DNA from: Astrocystis sublimbata
Taxonomy: Eukaryota; Ascomycota; Sordariomycetes; Xylariales; Xylariaceae
Assembly: GCA_022453515.1 (NCBI GenBank)
Contig: JAJNNY010000051.1
Location: 1-64,000, forward strand
Direction of reading: 5' to 3'
DNA: 64,000 nucleotides
Both the position numbers and the translations under genes were made by a program. Below the pieces are notes generated by a model. It saw nothing but the letters and a program-made list of their open reading frames with translations. It did no database searches and was not told the DNA's origin. Shown piece by piece: positions 1 to 10,745 of this stretch (its first letter is position 1; the number at the start of each line of letters is the position of its first letter).

Positions 1-119
1 GTAGGTAACAGCCCCAATGGCCATTGCCGTGATCGTCTCAAATGAATCCCACCACGCGCTGGGGAAGATACCAGTAAACCCATAGTTCCATTGGGGGATG
101 AAGCTCTGTCTGCAATTCA
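1..119 (-). CDS. Possible internal exon cut by window edge
   Basis: On the minus strand a CTAAT branch-like site and a TTGCAG acceptor (near 120-135) precede an open stretch whose middle frame reads like protein: it includes the residues PQWNYGFTGIFPSAWWDSFE and has no stop before the window edge. The aromatic-rich composition and the intact acceptor suggest a real exon of a gene that continues outside the window. I do not recognise the family, and the reading frame is my choice among two open ones. Confidence 0.3.
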
Positions 120-600
120 TTATTAGAAATGGGAAGGAAGGCGAGTGGTTCTAGCAGGCTAGAAAGTGGGATGTATTAGAGAAGGTTGCCACTGCGTGGG
201 CTTGGGTGTGCCTTCCTTCTGTATGCTCCTCAACTTGGGGAATTACCTACATAGCAGGTAACAACGATGTTTGTTGTCATTGCCGTTCTAGTCAACGAAG
301 GCGATTCTTCAAGCAGGCACATCAGCACTTACCAAGATACTAATGAACCTGTAGGTAGGTACTTACCTTGGGGTGATGAATACTGCACCTTGCAACTTCC
401 TACCTTACCTACCAAGGTGGTGAATGTGCGTACAGACTTCCAACTTTGGCAAGTACCGGTCAGTAGGTAGATACATTCCCTGTCCAAATAAACAGTCTCA
501 AAGCCAAATATCTCATCTCATAGTCAAAGCCTTCCGCAGCAAACTTCCGCAGCAAACTTCCACACATCTCACATCTCCATCTTGCATCTACTATCAAGCT

Positions 601-1614
601 ATGGCGTTGGCCCCAGATGATGTCGTTGTTCCCATAATAGCCCAAATGAGGATCCTGCAAGGAAAGTGGGAGGACGAAATAGAGAAAATCGGGCAAAGCA
701 TTGGAACACAGATTCAGGTACGCATTCCCATTTGAAGATAGTTTTGTGTTGTATCTAAGCGACTCTAAACCTAATACTGGAATACGCTTAAATAAGCCTG
801 CACGCTTCTAGTTCCGTTAATATTGCGGATAAGTACTAACATGTTGGGGAAACGAAAGGCCTTGGTGACACCTCGAGAGTGGCTAAAATACCACTACGAG
901 ATGCTTAGAAGCAGGCTCCCAGAGCCTTATCGAGGCCTAGAAAACGACGGGTTTGATTTTCCAAGCACCTACAGCAACATTTGGGCCTCACCTGAATGTA
1001 AATGGACGTTCTCAGTCGACTTTCCGCCGCCGCCGCCGCCGCCACATGAAATCATCCAAGAGCCCACTGTCCATCCCCAGGGCTCTGGTTGTTATAGAGC
1101 CCGAACACGCCCATTAAGCCAAAACCCGTACGGCACCAAATTCACACGTCTCCCGAATATCGATTTCTCACAGGTAACTCGCCGGCGTCTCTGGATATTC
1201 GAGAGCACGATTACACGGCACCCCGGGCCCGATGAGGACCGCCGGACTGATTGTTACTACTTTGTCATGCAATGCCCTGACGGTTGCCATATCCCGACTC
1301 TTGAAAAAAACCCCATGTACAACGATAGGGGGGCGAATCATCTCAGGCAATGCGGGTTCCCTTTCGATAGTGAATACGATATGCTTTATAAATATGCCCG
1401 AATCGGTAGGGCACCAAAACCCTATGACCATTATACTAGTGGATGACGGACTAACACCTCGCAGTTATAACCAGGTGGCGACATGTTCCAAGAGAGGTTA
1501 TCAAAGCTCACAACAGCGGCTTACTCGGCCCGCACGAACAACACCTGGAAAGCGAAAATTTGCCCTGAACTGGTATCGGCGGCGTTGGCTCTGGGCGAAA
1601 TGGACGAAACGTAG
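601..1614 (+). CDS. Hypothetical protein, three exons
   Basis: I do not recognise this protein. My model joins 601-717, 859-1405 and 1475-1614 (267 residues). Intron 1 (718-858) has a GTACGC donor, a perfect TACTAAC branch site at 834-840 and an AAAG acceptor; intron 2 (1406-1474) has GTAGGG, an ACTAAC branch and a CCAG acceptor. Both junctions keep phase, which supports the model. The protein begins MALAPDDVVVPI, carries the block TPREWLKYHYEMLRSRLP early in exon 2, a run of seven prolines about residues 93-99, and a Cys/Tyr-rich second half (CYYFVMQCPDGCHIP). The last exon is helical (MFQERLSKLTTAAYSARTNN). No signal peptide or membrane segment is evident. A CAG/GTAACT at about 1171 could be another donor, so the centre of the model is uncertain. 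Confidence 0.5.
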
Positions 1615-2373
1615 TGGTAGGTTTCTTGGTCGGGGGTCGATACATTGTTGTTCTGAATGAGGTAGCAACATGCGTGCTTGGCAGACGATTTGGTATATCA
1701 CAATAGAGAAGGTTTTGACGCGCTGAGCATCCCTCTGGCGTCTGGCGCAGCATGAGGAATATGAGAGTTATGGTCGAGCTGCTCTAGTGATACCGACAGA
1801 TGGTTGCTATGGTGGTCGTGGCAATAGTTATTATAACCGAGAGTCGCGAAGCACAATGAAAGTCAGTATGACCAATGCAAGGTGCCCATGCTCATACTAG
1901 CAACAACAACCATACGAGAAACCCATCCTCCCTTTCAGTGCACTCGTTATGCCCGTATATGGCGATGATTGCATGCAAAGGAAGGCCTAGAATTCCTGAT
2001 TACTGCATTTTAGAGAGATCAAAGAGTTGGTTTTTTCAGGTTTGCCCTGAATGCCTCGCCCGCCCAAGCCGATAATACGACCGGGCGGGCATGGGACGGG
2101 CTTGAGAGGACCTTGATACGATATTAATAGAGCAGCGGCTGATCCCTGCTCGCCGCTTCGGCATCTTGGCGGGAGAGGCGAGAAGCCGAAAATTAAGCTT
2201 CATCGCCGCATCGCATCGCAGCGAAGGCCTGGCGAAACACGAAAAGGAAAAGATTAAAAAGAAGAGCGACGACGTCGCCGCCACGCAGAAAGTGATTTGA
2301 TTTACTTTTGCAAGCGGCCATTTCCCCACCGCCAGACCATGCAGCGCAGCCTGCTCCCCTCCAGCCGACGACG
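1615..2373. other. Intergenic, no gene seen
   Basis: No reading frame here has protein-like composition or convincing splice signals. The part just upstream of 2374 is the presumed promoter and 5' leader of the next gene. Confidence 0.5.
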
Positions 2374-3236
2374 ATGATCTTCCACAGGTACGGCATGGTG
2401 CTCCGGCTCGGGTGCCGCACGTACTCTGCCCTATCTGTGGCGCTGAAGGTGTGCATCGGACTGATGGTGATCGACGCCATCATCGAGCTGGCCTTCGTGA
2501 GCATCAGCATGCGCTGGATGCGCAGCAAGGCCGGGCCGCTGTTCTGGCACTTCATGGCGTCGGGCTCCAAGCACCGCCTCTCGGCGCTGCCGCGGCACCT
2601 CATCACCGAACACCTGCACACGATGAACGCGGCGGCCGGCACCGCTTTTGTTCACATCGGCCTCATGGGCTTCATGGCCCTCGTCCTGCGCGACTGGGCC
2701 CAGTACCGCCCCGGGAAACACGCCAAGTACTGCAGGCGCTTCTACTACTTCTGGCTCGTGAGCCACCTGCCGGCGCTGCTCCTTACTTTCGCGACGATGA
2801 TTTATGTGTTTGCCATCACGATTGGGCGCGCGAGCGAGAAGATCGATGTGCAGGCCGCTGTCAAGCTCGATGGTAAACCGTATGATCTGAATAGGTGGAC
2901 GCCGGATGGCTGGCTTACTGCGGTTCTGGAGATGAATGTCATCAAGGGCAGTGAGGAGATCGAGGCGCAGCTCAAGTTCATGAAGACGTGGTTATGGAAC
3001 CTTCCAACGGGTGAGTAGGCTCTGATTCATTGCACCATATTGATTGGCCGACAATTTTGAGCGGACGGCTTTCCTCGTCGCATTTGCGCCTAGTTGCGCA
3101 CCCAATATTATGAGAAACAATGTTAACTCTTGATGTCTGGGCAGTGTTCCTTCTGCAGTCGGGTGTCACGATGCTAGCGTTGCTGGATTACAACCGCTGG
3201 GTCATCAAGCCGAGGTTGCAGGATGGGGCATACTGA
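2374..3236 (+). CDS. Hypothetical four-TM membrane protein
   Basis: Two exons, 2374-3010 and 3145-3236, give 242 residues. The intron has a consensus GTGAGT donor and a GGGCAG acceptor, and the phase-1 junction places a hydrophobic segment directly after it. I start at ATG 2374 because no in-frame ATG lies upstream. Hydrophobic stretches occur at about residues 18-40, 88-108, 126-152 and, from exon 2, 213-230 (VFLLQSGVTMLALLDYNRWV). The loop between TM1 and TM2 is basic and contains a conserved-looking HLITEHLHTMNAA block. The protein ends in a short basic tail. Location in an internal or plasma membrane is inferred from the segments; I recognise no family and give no function. Confidence 0.65.
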
Positions 3237-4678
3237 TTAATTACGGTCGCTGATTTGGGGAGTTCTATCTACCGAGGTGGAAGATTGACGATGGACGATC
3301 CCTGTTCTGTTTTATTGTCGTTGAAACGGTGACGCTCGTTTTGAATAATTATGTAATTACTCTCGCTCAGGCCAGGGATTCATAATCATCTGTTTACCTG
3401 CCTCCAGTTAGTCGGAGATGTCAGAGCGTACCTACAGGGTGGCACACGTGTGTACCCTACCTTGCTCGCCTAGTAGCTACCCTAATGCACATGGCTCACA
3501 TAGATGAGTCAGCCAACCTATAATTTGGTCCGGATTGTCTCATGAATTGATATCTTGACGAAGCGACAACTTGGCCATTCTTAACGAGACCCGCACTTGA
3601 TTCCAAAGTTCGGTGGCTAATTGACGTGATATAGTACAGCATGGCAGGAGTTTGCGCGAATGTGGGAACCGAGGTTGTCTTGTTCAGGTATCTGAGAGTC
3701 AGGCCCTCAGTGTGGATAACGTCATGCAAAAGCTAGTGGCAAGAGGGCGATGCTATGCATCAACTCAACTCAAGGGTTGCTCAGATTCTCTAGAGACAAA
3801 GAGGGCTGTACCGGATTTGCTGGCGCGGGTGGACATCGAGCCGTGCCCGCTATTTCCCAGGCGGCTGGACGACGACACAACAAGTCAGAATAGTTCTTGT
3901 CACGCCTGGATTGAGGGCCCCAAGACGAAGAATTCGCGGCTATTAGTGGTCAATGGGTATCAATCAACTAACGACAATGCCTCTGTTAGAAAACATCTGG
4001 TTTGAGAAAAACACAAGCTTTTATTTCGCAGTTAAGTGTAGCTATTCTCAGTTGCCTGGCCATTCTGCGGATTCCGCAGAATGGCTTCACGCACCACATT
4101 AGCAAGGGACCCCCGGTCTTGCCCCGGAATCCCGGCTCGTCCCTTGTGCATCACCTGCGGAACGTTACCCTTTTGCTCTCGTACCGCTGCAGGTGAAGCA
4201 CTAGGCAGCAATTGTCATTGCACAATGACTTGTCTGCAAATATTGGTGGTAAAGGATAGAGATACGCATTGGGGGGGTTGAATGAGGAATCTGAGCTGTC
4301 GGTTACAGGAGAAGTCGTGCATAATTACTCACATGGCCATCCCCTTGATTTCACGTCATTAACTCCACGAGACCCCCAGGAAACAACCAGCTTGACTTAT
4401 TACCAGTAGATGGCGACGTTTCTGAAGGCTTTACACTAACGCAGCGCATTGTCTATTGTTATCAGGCTGCCAAGCCTTTTCGATGTCCCTTCCTAGGGGC
4501 AATTGTCAGCGATCAGCAAATAACCAAACAAGACCGGAGTTAACATTTCCATTTCCGCATGTTTAGAAGATCCGACTTCGCCTATTAACAAGAGCTCAAT
4601 TCATGAACCTGTAATTTACAGTCGCAAGGAAAGGCAGAAAGAATTGCTCTCCTGGTTCGCTTACACCAGATCAGCGAC
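3237..4678. other. Intergenic, no supported gene
   Basis: A 117-codon frame at 3652-4005 starts at a non-ATG codon, has no recognisable motif and no splice context, so I do not call it. The segment just before 4679 should hold the promoter of the Zn2Cys6 gene. Confidence 0.45.
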
Positions 4679-6821
4679 ATGGCTGGAACAGCGAGATCGT
4701 GTACCGCCTGCCGGCAGGCCAAGGTAGGCTGCGATGCTCGCAGAAAGCCAACGAACACGCCATGCACGAGGTGTGGGAAGAACCAGATCGAGTGCCGGTT
4801 CGATAAGAACTTTAAAAGAATTCTTACACGCCGGTAAGTGTGATCATTTTAGTATGATCGTCTGCCGCCATGCGGCGCGGTAGATTAGTGATTATATTTA
4901 CGCTAATTGATGCGGCCTAGGCTGACTGCGAACCTGACTAACGAGCTTCACCAACTGCGAATGTCGCAGGCGCAGACAACGTCGGAAAGCGAAGAATCAT
5001 CACCACTGGACATCCAACTGCGGGAGCCGGAACCGCAACCGCAACCGCAACCGCAACCGCAACCGCAACCACAACCACCACGGCAGTTCCCGTCCTTCTA
5101 CACCAACATTACCGAACCACTGCCCGACTTTGGCATCGGCAGTATCATCATCCCCCCGCAAACCGTCGTTGAGCTTATCCAACAGTATGCGACAGCGCAC
5201 CCACCCACCCCGACCCGTCCCGTCGGGTCTGTCCGTCCGTCTGACTAACACATTCACAACAGCTTTAACGACCAGTACTACTACAACACCCCCTTCATCA
5301 AGCCGATTGAGTCGCTGGTGCATTTCCATGCATCGGCGCCTCTGCTATTCTGGACTATCTTATTAATTGCTTCCCAACTACATCCCGAGCACAGTGGCAT
5401 ATATGATGAATTGCTTGTCGCGTATGAAGAGCTCTTGAAGCCCCTCTCCAATACCGCTCTGCAATCCATTCACGAAATCCATTCGCTTCTTCTTCTCTGC
5501 CTCTGGCCGGTCCCGAACCGGCCCGAGTCGTCGAGTCCCACCTGGAACTACCTCAGCCTCGCCGTCGGCGCTTGCATACGATTGAACTTGGACAAAGGAT
5601 CTCCCGCTGGTAACCTCGTCGACCCACCGCTGTCCAGCGGCCCGCGAGGTCAGCGGCGACCGGAAGAGGTGGACATCCAGACACGGAGACTCACGTGGCT
5701 GTCATGTCTCGCCATCAGCGTGCAGTAGGGCTCCCATCATCACAGTACCCCCCAGAACATCGTGAGTATCTACCTACCTAATATATGCTGACATGAATCA
5801 CAGAGAAGCCACCTTCGTCGGCCTCTTACCTCCCTTCTCATCGCGTCTCTACCAACGACGCAGCCGCAAAGCACTAGATGAACTAAAAGGCTACATGCGC
5901 CCCAGCTTCATGCCGAAATTCCTGATCCGCGACGTCATGAGCAACTACCACCTGGTCCTCGAAGAAGTCGAGAACGCGTCCGCCCAGCTATCCCTCGTCG
6001 AGACCTTCAACAGCTCGCTGGACCAGATATGGCAGATGTACTCAGCCGAGTGGAGCGTGGAGATCGACATATCGCAACAGTACGCCAAGATGAACCTCAT
6101 CGCCACAGCACTGGTGCGCATCCTCGACGACAACGAGGCCAAGTTCCCGCCGCACCACGCCAGCATGCAGATCCTCGTAATCCAAGGCTGCGAAGCGGCG
6201 TCGCGGCTGATCAGCAACATGAAAGCCATGACTGCCGAAGCCCTCGCCAAGCCGGAGGAGCGCAGATTCCCTCTGTACTACCCGCGCTTCTACTTCGGCG
6301 CCGTCTTCTACGCGGCGATATTCATCTTCCGCACCTCGTACATGCGCCCCTCGCCGAACGTCGAGGTCGCCGTTGAGGGCTTGATCGACGCGCTGAATAT
6401 GTTCCGCCAGTTCCCGCACCACCGCGACCTGCGCGCCGGCATCGACATCATACAGCATATCCTGTGCTACGCAAGGTCAGAAGAGCTGCTGGCTTCGCCG
6501 ACGGGGAGTCTCGCGAGCATGAATCGCCTCGGAGCCTCGTTTATCTGGGACACGCTGTATCGCACGGTGCAGTTCTGGGGCGAGGAGAGGCTTGGCGGAC
6601 ATGCGGAACAGCAGCCGCAACATGCGCATCAGGGCACACAGCAGGCAGCGCCGAATCTCGTTCATGGTACGGACCTCAGACAGAACCCACTTGTACATGA
6701 GATGGCGGATGTTGCGAGTACGCTGCCGCTGCCTATCAATCTGGACTGGGGCGATACGGATATGGCGTTTCCGACGTTCGATATCTTCGGTCTCGAGGGC
6801 GGGGACCAGATCATATGGTGA
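4679..6821 (+). CDS. Zn(II)2Cys6 transcription factor, middle frame broken
   Basis: A fungal binuclear-zinc-cluster regulator acting in the nucleus. Exon 1 (4679-4833) encodes the zinc cluster, with the CTAC...C...CTRC...C spacing of the family at about residues 8-36. Exon 2 (4921-5184) holds a Ser/Glu patch and a Pro-Gln repeat; exon 3 starts at 5263 after a clean ACTAAC/CAACAG site and runs into a Fungal_trans-like region (FNDQYYYNTPFIKPIE, then FHASAPLLFWTILLIA). That frame stops at TAG 5726-5728 after TWLSCLAISVQ, just where the family normally has its W..L...DR....G motif. The frame resumes after a CACAG acceptor at 5803 and stays open to TGA 6821 (FVGLLPPFSSRLYQ onward, helical). No intron I can find joins the two parts in phase: the only strong donor between them (GTGAGT, 5762) would give a 42-nt intron and needs another frame. 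So the gene may be frameshifted, or the junction uses a non-consensus donor. Target genes are unknown; the nearest neighbour is the convergent bicupin gene. Confidence 0.75.
5031..5070 (+). repeat. Hexanucleotide AACCGC repeat coding Pro-Gln
   Basis: About 6.7 perfect copies of AACCGC, translated as alternating Pro and Gln in the linker of the Zn2Cys6 factor after the zinc cluster. Such repeats change length easily. Confidence 0.9.
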
Positions 6822-7483
6822 ATTAACATGGGTGCGCGCCACTACGTTATGTTTCGTCGTTACGTTGTTGATACCTACGCTGCGGGGAAAGCTCCCGAGT
6901 GTAACCATGACGACAGATAAGACATGTGCAATTCAGACTAATTAGCTGAAAATAAGCACTTCCATAACATTACGGGCAAAAGTCAAGGGCAAGCTGGACT
7001 CGCAGTTGCATAGACACCAATTGGGAGCTTGATTCCATCCATGACAGGCATGTAACTATTTGGAGCGATTACACTTGCGGGCTAATTGGCCGCTTGCAGG
7101 CAGGTCGTGAGTCGATCGATCGATCCCCTGGACAAAACGCCCGCCTCGGCGCCGAAGCGGTGGCGCTTCGAGAGTAATTACTTAAAACAACAGGAAAACA
7201 AGATTCCACTTCCACTCAATTGCATACATACATGGGTACATACAGCATTATTATGATGGTTGGAGGAGTTCATAGTAGATAGGGATATCATATTATTATT
7301 AGCGAGACCCTACGAGATACTTGCTGTATACGAAAGCATTCAACTAAATCTAGGTAGATACTAAGAAATCCCAATACGGAATCACCATTATAATTAACCT
7401 CCAGACCGCTACGGTCAGCACCGAAGTGAGGTATTCAAGTCACCCACGCCTACGCGAAGATTTATGAATAGGAAATGAACTAT
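6822..7483. other. Intergenic between convergent genes
   Basis: This holds the 3' ends of the Zn2Cys6 gene and the bicupin gene. No coding frame is supported. Confidence 0.6.
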
Positions 7484-9400
7484 CTACTTCGCCTTGATCA
7501 AAAGCTGCTTCTCTTTCACCAAGTTCTCGGCGACGTCGAGCGGGATCTTGAGCGTGTTGGCGACGATGTCGGCCGGCGTCAGCGCGAGCCACTGCGTCAG
7601 CGAGATGTCCTCGACGCGGTCGCTCTTGTAGATCTCGATCCAGACCAGGTCCTCCGTCTCGGACGTGTTTTCGATGTAGTGGCCCTGTTTGATTAGGTAA
7701 CGCGCGGGTATTAGTCAGCATTGTACATGATTCATTATTTTATTGTTTGTGATTTCATGGTTGGGCTGTCGGCTATCGCGATGGGGCCTTGGTGTTGTGG
7801 GGGGAATGGGATAGGGACTAATGTGACAGGGTAGCTGTATGGTCTGGTATGCGAGATGGCATGCATTGGCATTGTGATTGATTGTGGGTAGGTGGTCCAC
7901 CGCAGCATACGGGCATTGGGAATCCTCCGACTTACCGAGTTATCGGGGAACACGCCCGTGTCGCCGGCCCGAAAGTCGAAAGTGCGCGCCGCCGCATTGC
8001 CGATGAACACGGTCGCGCGGCCCTCGCCCTTGTGGAAATACAGCCATTCCTCGGCCTGTGAGTTTGTCACGTTTTTCAAATTAGTAATTCGTTTACTTGA
8101 TGATCACAACAAAGGGCAAGGATAAGAAGAAATCAAGAAAATGAACGAAGAAACAATAATCGACAGATTGATGCACGCAACGTACATTCGGGTGCCAATG
8201 CAGCTCTCGGAGCCCACCAGGCGCCAGCGTGACCACCGTGGCCGCGATGGTCTTCGCCACCGGGAACGTCGTGCTGTCGATGATGCGCAGCGTGCCGCCC
8301 TCGCCGGGCACTTTTTCCAGCGGATGGTCTTTGGCATAATACGCATATGATGCATTTCCCCGTAGCGGCCCATTGCCACCTGTGACGTTGTGCGGGTCGA
8401 GCGAGGCTTCGAGGATGTACGGGCTTGTCGTCGGGATGCTGCCGAAGACGGACTCGGGCAGCCCGAAGTTCTTGGCTAGCACCGATTTGGGCGTGTGCGT
8501 GATCCAGTCGTCGACGTTGAAGGTTGTGCTGCGGTTGTTAGTCTATGGATAAGTGCGTGGAAAAGTTGACGAAATCGCGCAGAGTCGGCGCAGACTTGAC
8601 TTGACTTGACTTACCCGACCGCATCGAAGTTCCCATCATCGAAAATAAGCAAGAACTCATTGACCTCCTCGAGGCCCTGCACGGTATGCGCCGCGCCCTT
8701 GGGGAAGTACCAGATATCGCCCTCCTCGAGCTTCGCAACCTCGTACTGCCCGTCCTCATTGACGCCGGAGATCAGGATCGAGCCAGCGTACACGTAGCCC
8801 CATTCCGCCTATCATGACAAACCCCACCCACGTCAGTATAGCAACACACAAAAGATGATCTAGGTAGATCAGGAGTTTGGGCTCAATGGAAATCGACGCA
8901 AAACATACAACGCGATGCCAATGCAGCTCGCGAATCGAGCCCTTGGTCAAATGCTGCTGTGCGCCCGCAATGTCGTGGCTGGAAGGCAGGTCCGTGATGA
9001 CCGACTCGCGCACCCAGCCGCCCTTGAGGATCCGCGTCCGCGAGTCCGAGAAGCTCCATTTGAGGTTCGGCACCACGCCGCTGTCGGTGCTTTGCCGCCC
9101 CAGGTTGTCCGGGTTCTGCAGGTCGACTTGGTGGTTGGTGCCGCCTACTCGGACGAGATGAAATTGTCAGTTAGTATCAGTCCCAGTCCTATCATATTAT
9201 CGCAAGTGTGGGAGAGTGTAGTATAGTGTAAAAGGAAGGAAATCGCACATACCGAGAATCGGCGCGCCTTTGCCGTCGCTGCTGACAGGCTGGCCGTCCT
9301 CGAATCCGCCTCCACCACTTCCACCTTGACGGCGTTCAATAGCAGTGGCGCTTACGCAGCTGGCCGCGAGCAAAGCGGACGAGACCTGGAGGAGCTTCAT
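7484..9400 (-). CDS. Secreted bicupin, oxalate decarboxylase/oxidase family
   Basis: Six exons in transcript order: 9400-9253, 9144-8909, 8808-8615, 8528-8186, 8055-7936, 7684-7484, giving 413 residues. All five introns are short, have GTATGT, GTAAGT or GTACGT donors, and keep phase. A signal peptide is evident ([20 protein letters not shown]). Two cupin barrels follow. Cupin 1 has metal ligands His124, His126, Glu130 ([11 protein letters not shown]) and His169 (GAAHTVQG); cupin 2 has His303, His305, Glu309 ([12 protein letters not shown]) and His349 (GHYIENT). Family members bind manganese and convert oxalate to formate and CO2, or oxidise it to CO2 and peroxide, outside the cell. The flexible lid after cupin 1, SENST in the Bacillus decarboxylase, here reads DAVGT at residues 190-194, so the usual lid glutamate is absent. 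Decarboxylase activity is therefore uncertain; an oxidase-type reaction or another substrate is possible. Confidence 0.92.
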
Positions 9401-10745
9401 CGTGAGATAAATCGCAGAACACAATACCAAGTAAGAGCACAGGAACCCGATCGACGCAAGCTAAGAGCTGAACACCAACTCTTTATGTATTGACATCCCG
9501 AGCTACCTACCCCTGACGCCATATCATTGCTTTTGCAGCAGCAGCAGCAGCTGTCTCCCGCGTCCAGCTATCCCCAACATGGTACGATCCCCAGAGGTAG
9601 ACGAAGGAAGCAGGCGAAGCGAAGCGAGCTTGCCTAGATCGAGGGACCATAACATGACATTGCGTGCGACATATTAGTCACAATCACAACAATTTCATAT
9701 GTACTGTAGAAACACCCCTCGAGCTGGGAGCTATTCGTCGTGCAGCACGCATCTCGCGTCATTGGACCCCAGGACAAGACGCGAACGAAACGCCTCACTC
9801 ATTTCCCACTCCCACTCCCCCGCATGCGGGGGAGTACTGTAAGTAATTAGTGAGTTGACAGGTAGTGTTCCGCCTGCATATAAGCTGGCTCGGCTGACCC
9901 GCCTTGGTGATCAGCCGAAAGGCATCATATATAGGAAAATAACGCCATGGCTTGGCGGCTGTCTTGCTTGGGGTTGTGATTGACATCTGTACTTTAGACG
10001 AGCACGATGTTGTTCATCAGTAGGCAAATAAATAGTAGGTAAGTAGATGTGAAAGCCCATTAATACTGAAGATGATGTCCTGATGTTCTGATGTCCTGAT
10101 AATTGACTAATTTCCATATAAGCCCTTATAAACACCGCAGACGTGGCGCGTAGGAAGGATGTCACGGGATCGCGCGATGCACGATCTAATATATGTAGGT
10201 AAGACGCTGAGGATGCATCGTACATACAGCGTAGAAGGGAAAAGATAATCTCGCTTTCGAGACAATGATCCTGCATAAGGTAGCAACAATACACCGCTGA
10301 CCCTGCGCCGGAACGACCCCGCGTCAGCAATGGAGAAGTAGGTATAACGTAGCATCGAACTTCGCACGACAATTGCGCTATAAGCACGCGTGGCGCCGGA
10401 TCTGGTAACAAATATCCGGAGACGAATACAACACCATACAGTAGGCTGCATTTGGCCTAAATCTAGTATGCCGATCGTCGATACTGTTGTTGCTGACTAC
10501 ACTATTGGCAAGGTAACTCTCAATACTGCTGGCGTAACACGGCTGATACAAAGGCTCTCATATCATGCGACGTTTCTCATTCATTGAGTTCTCATTGAGT
10601 TCTTATTCAGTATAGACAGCTTCAACCTCACACGAAGCAAGAAGCATAAATTCTAACAACAAACCCAGATCTAGTATATAAAATCGTGACTTCATGACAT
10701 GCCTACATCCCCTCCACCTCCACATTCATAACAAATATCACCACC
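9401..10745. other. Intergenic, promoter side of bicupin gene
   Basis: A CAG-type trinucleotide run lies at 9535-9551, about 140 bp upstream of the bicupin start. The rest shows no supported coding sequence; the low end of the window side near 10600-10745 is the 3' flank of the sulfite reductase gene. Confidence 0.5.

Noticed and set aside
3652..4005. 117-codon frame on the plus strand
   Set aside because: No ATG at its start, no known motif, no splice support, and composition like the surrounding intergenic DNA.
6042..6458. 138-codon minus frame inside the Zn2Cys6 gene
   Set aside because: Antisense shadow of a GC-rich coding exon; Arg/Glu/Asp-rich composition is typical of such shadows.
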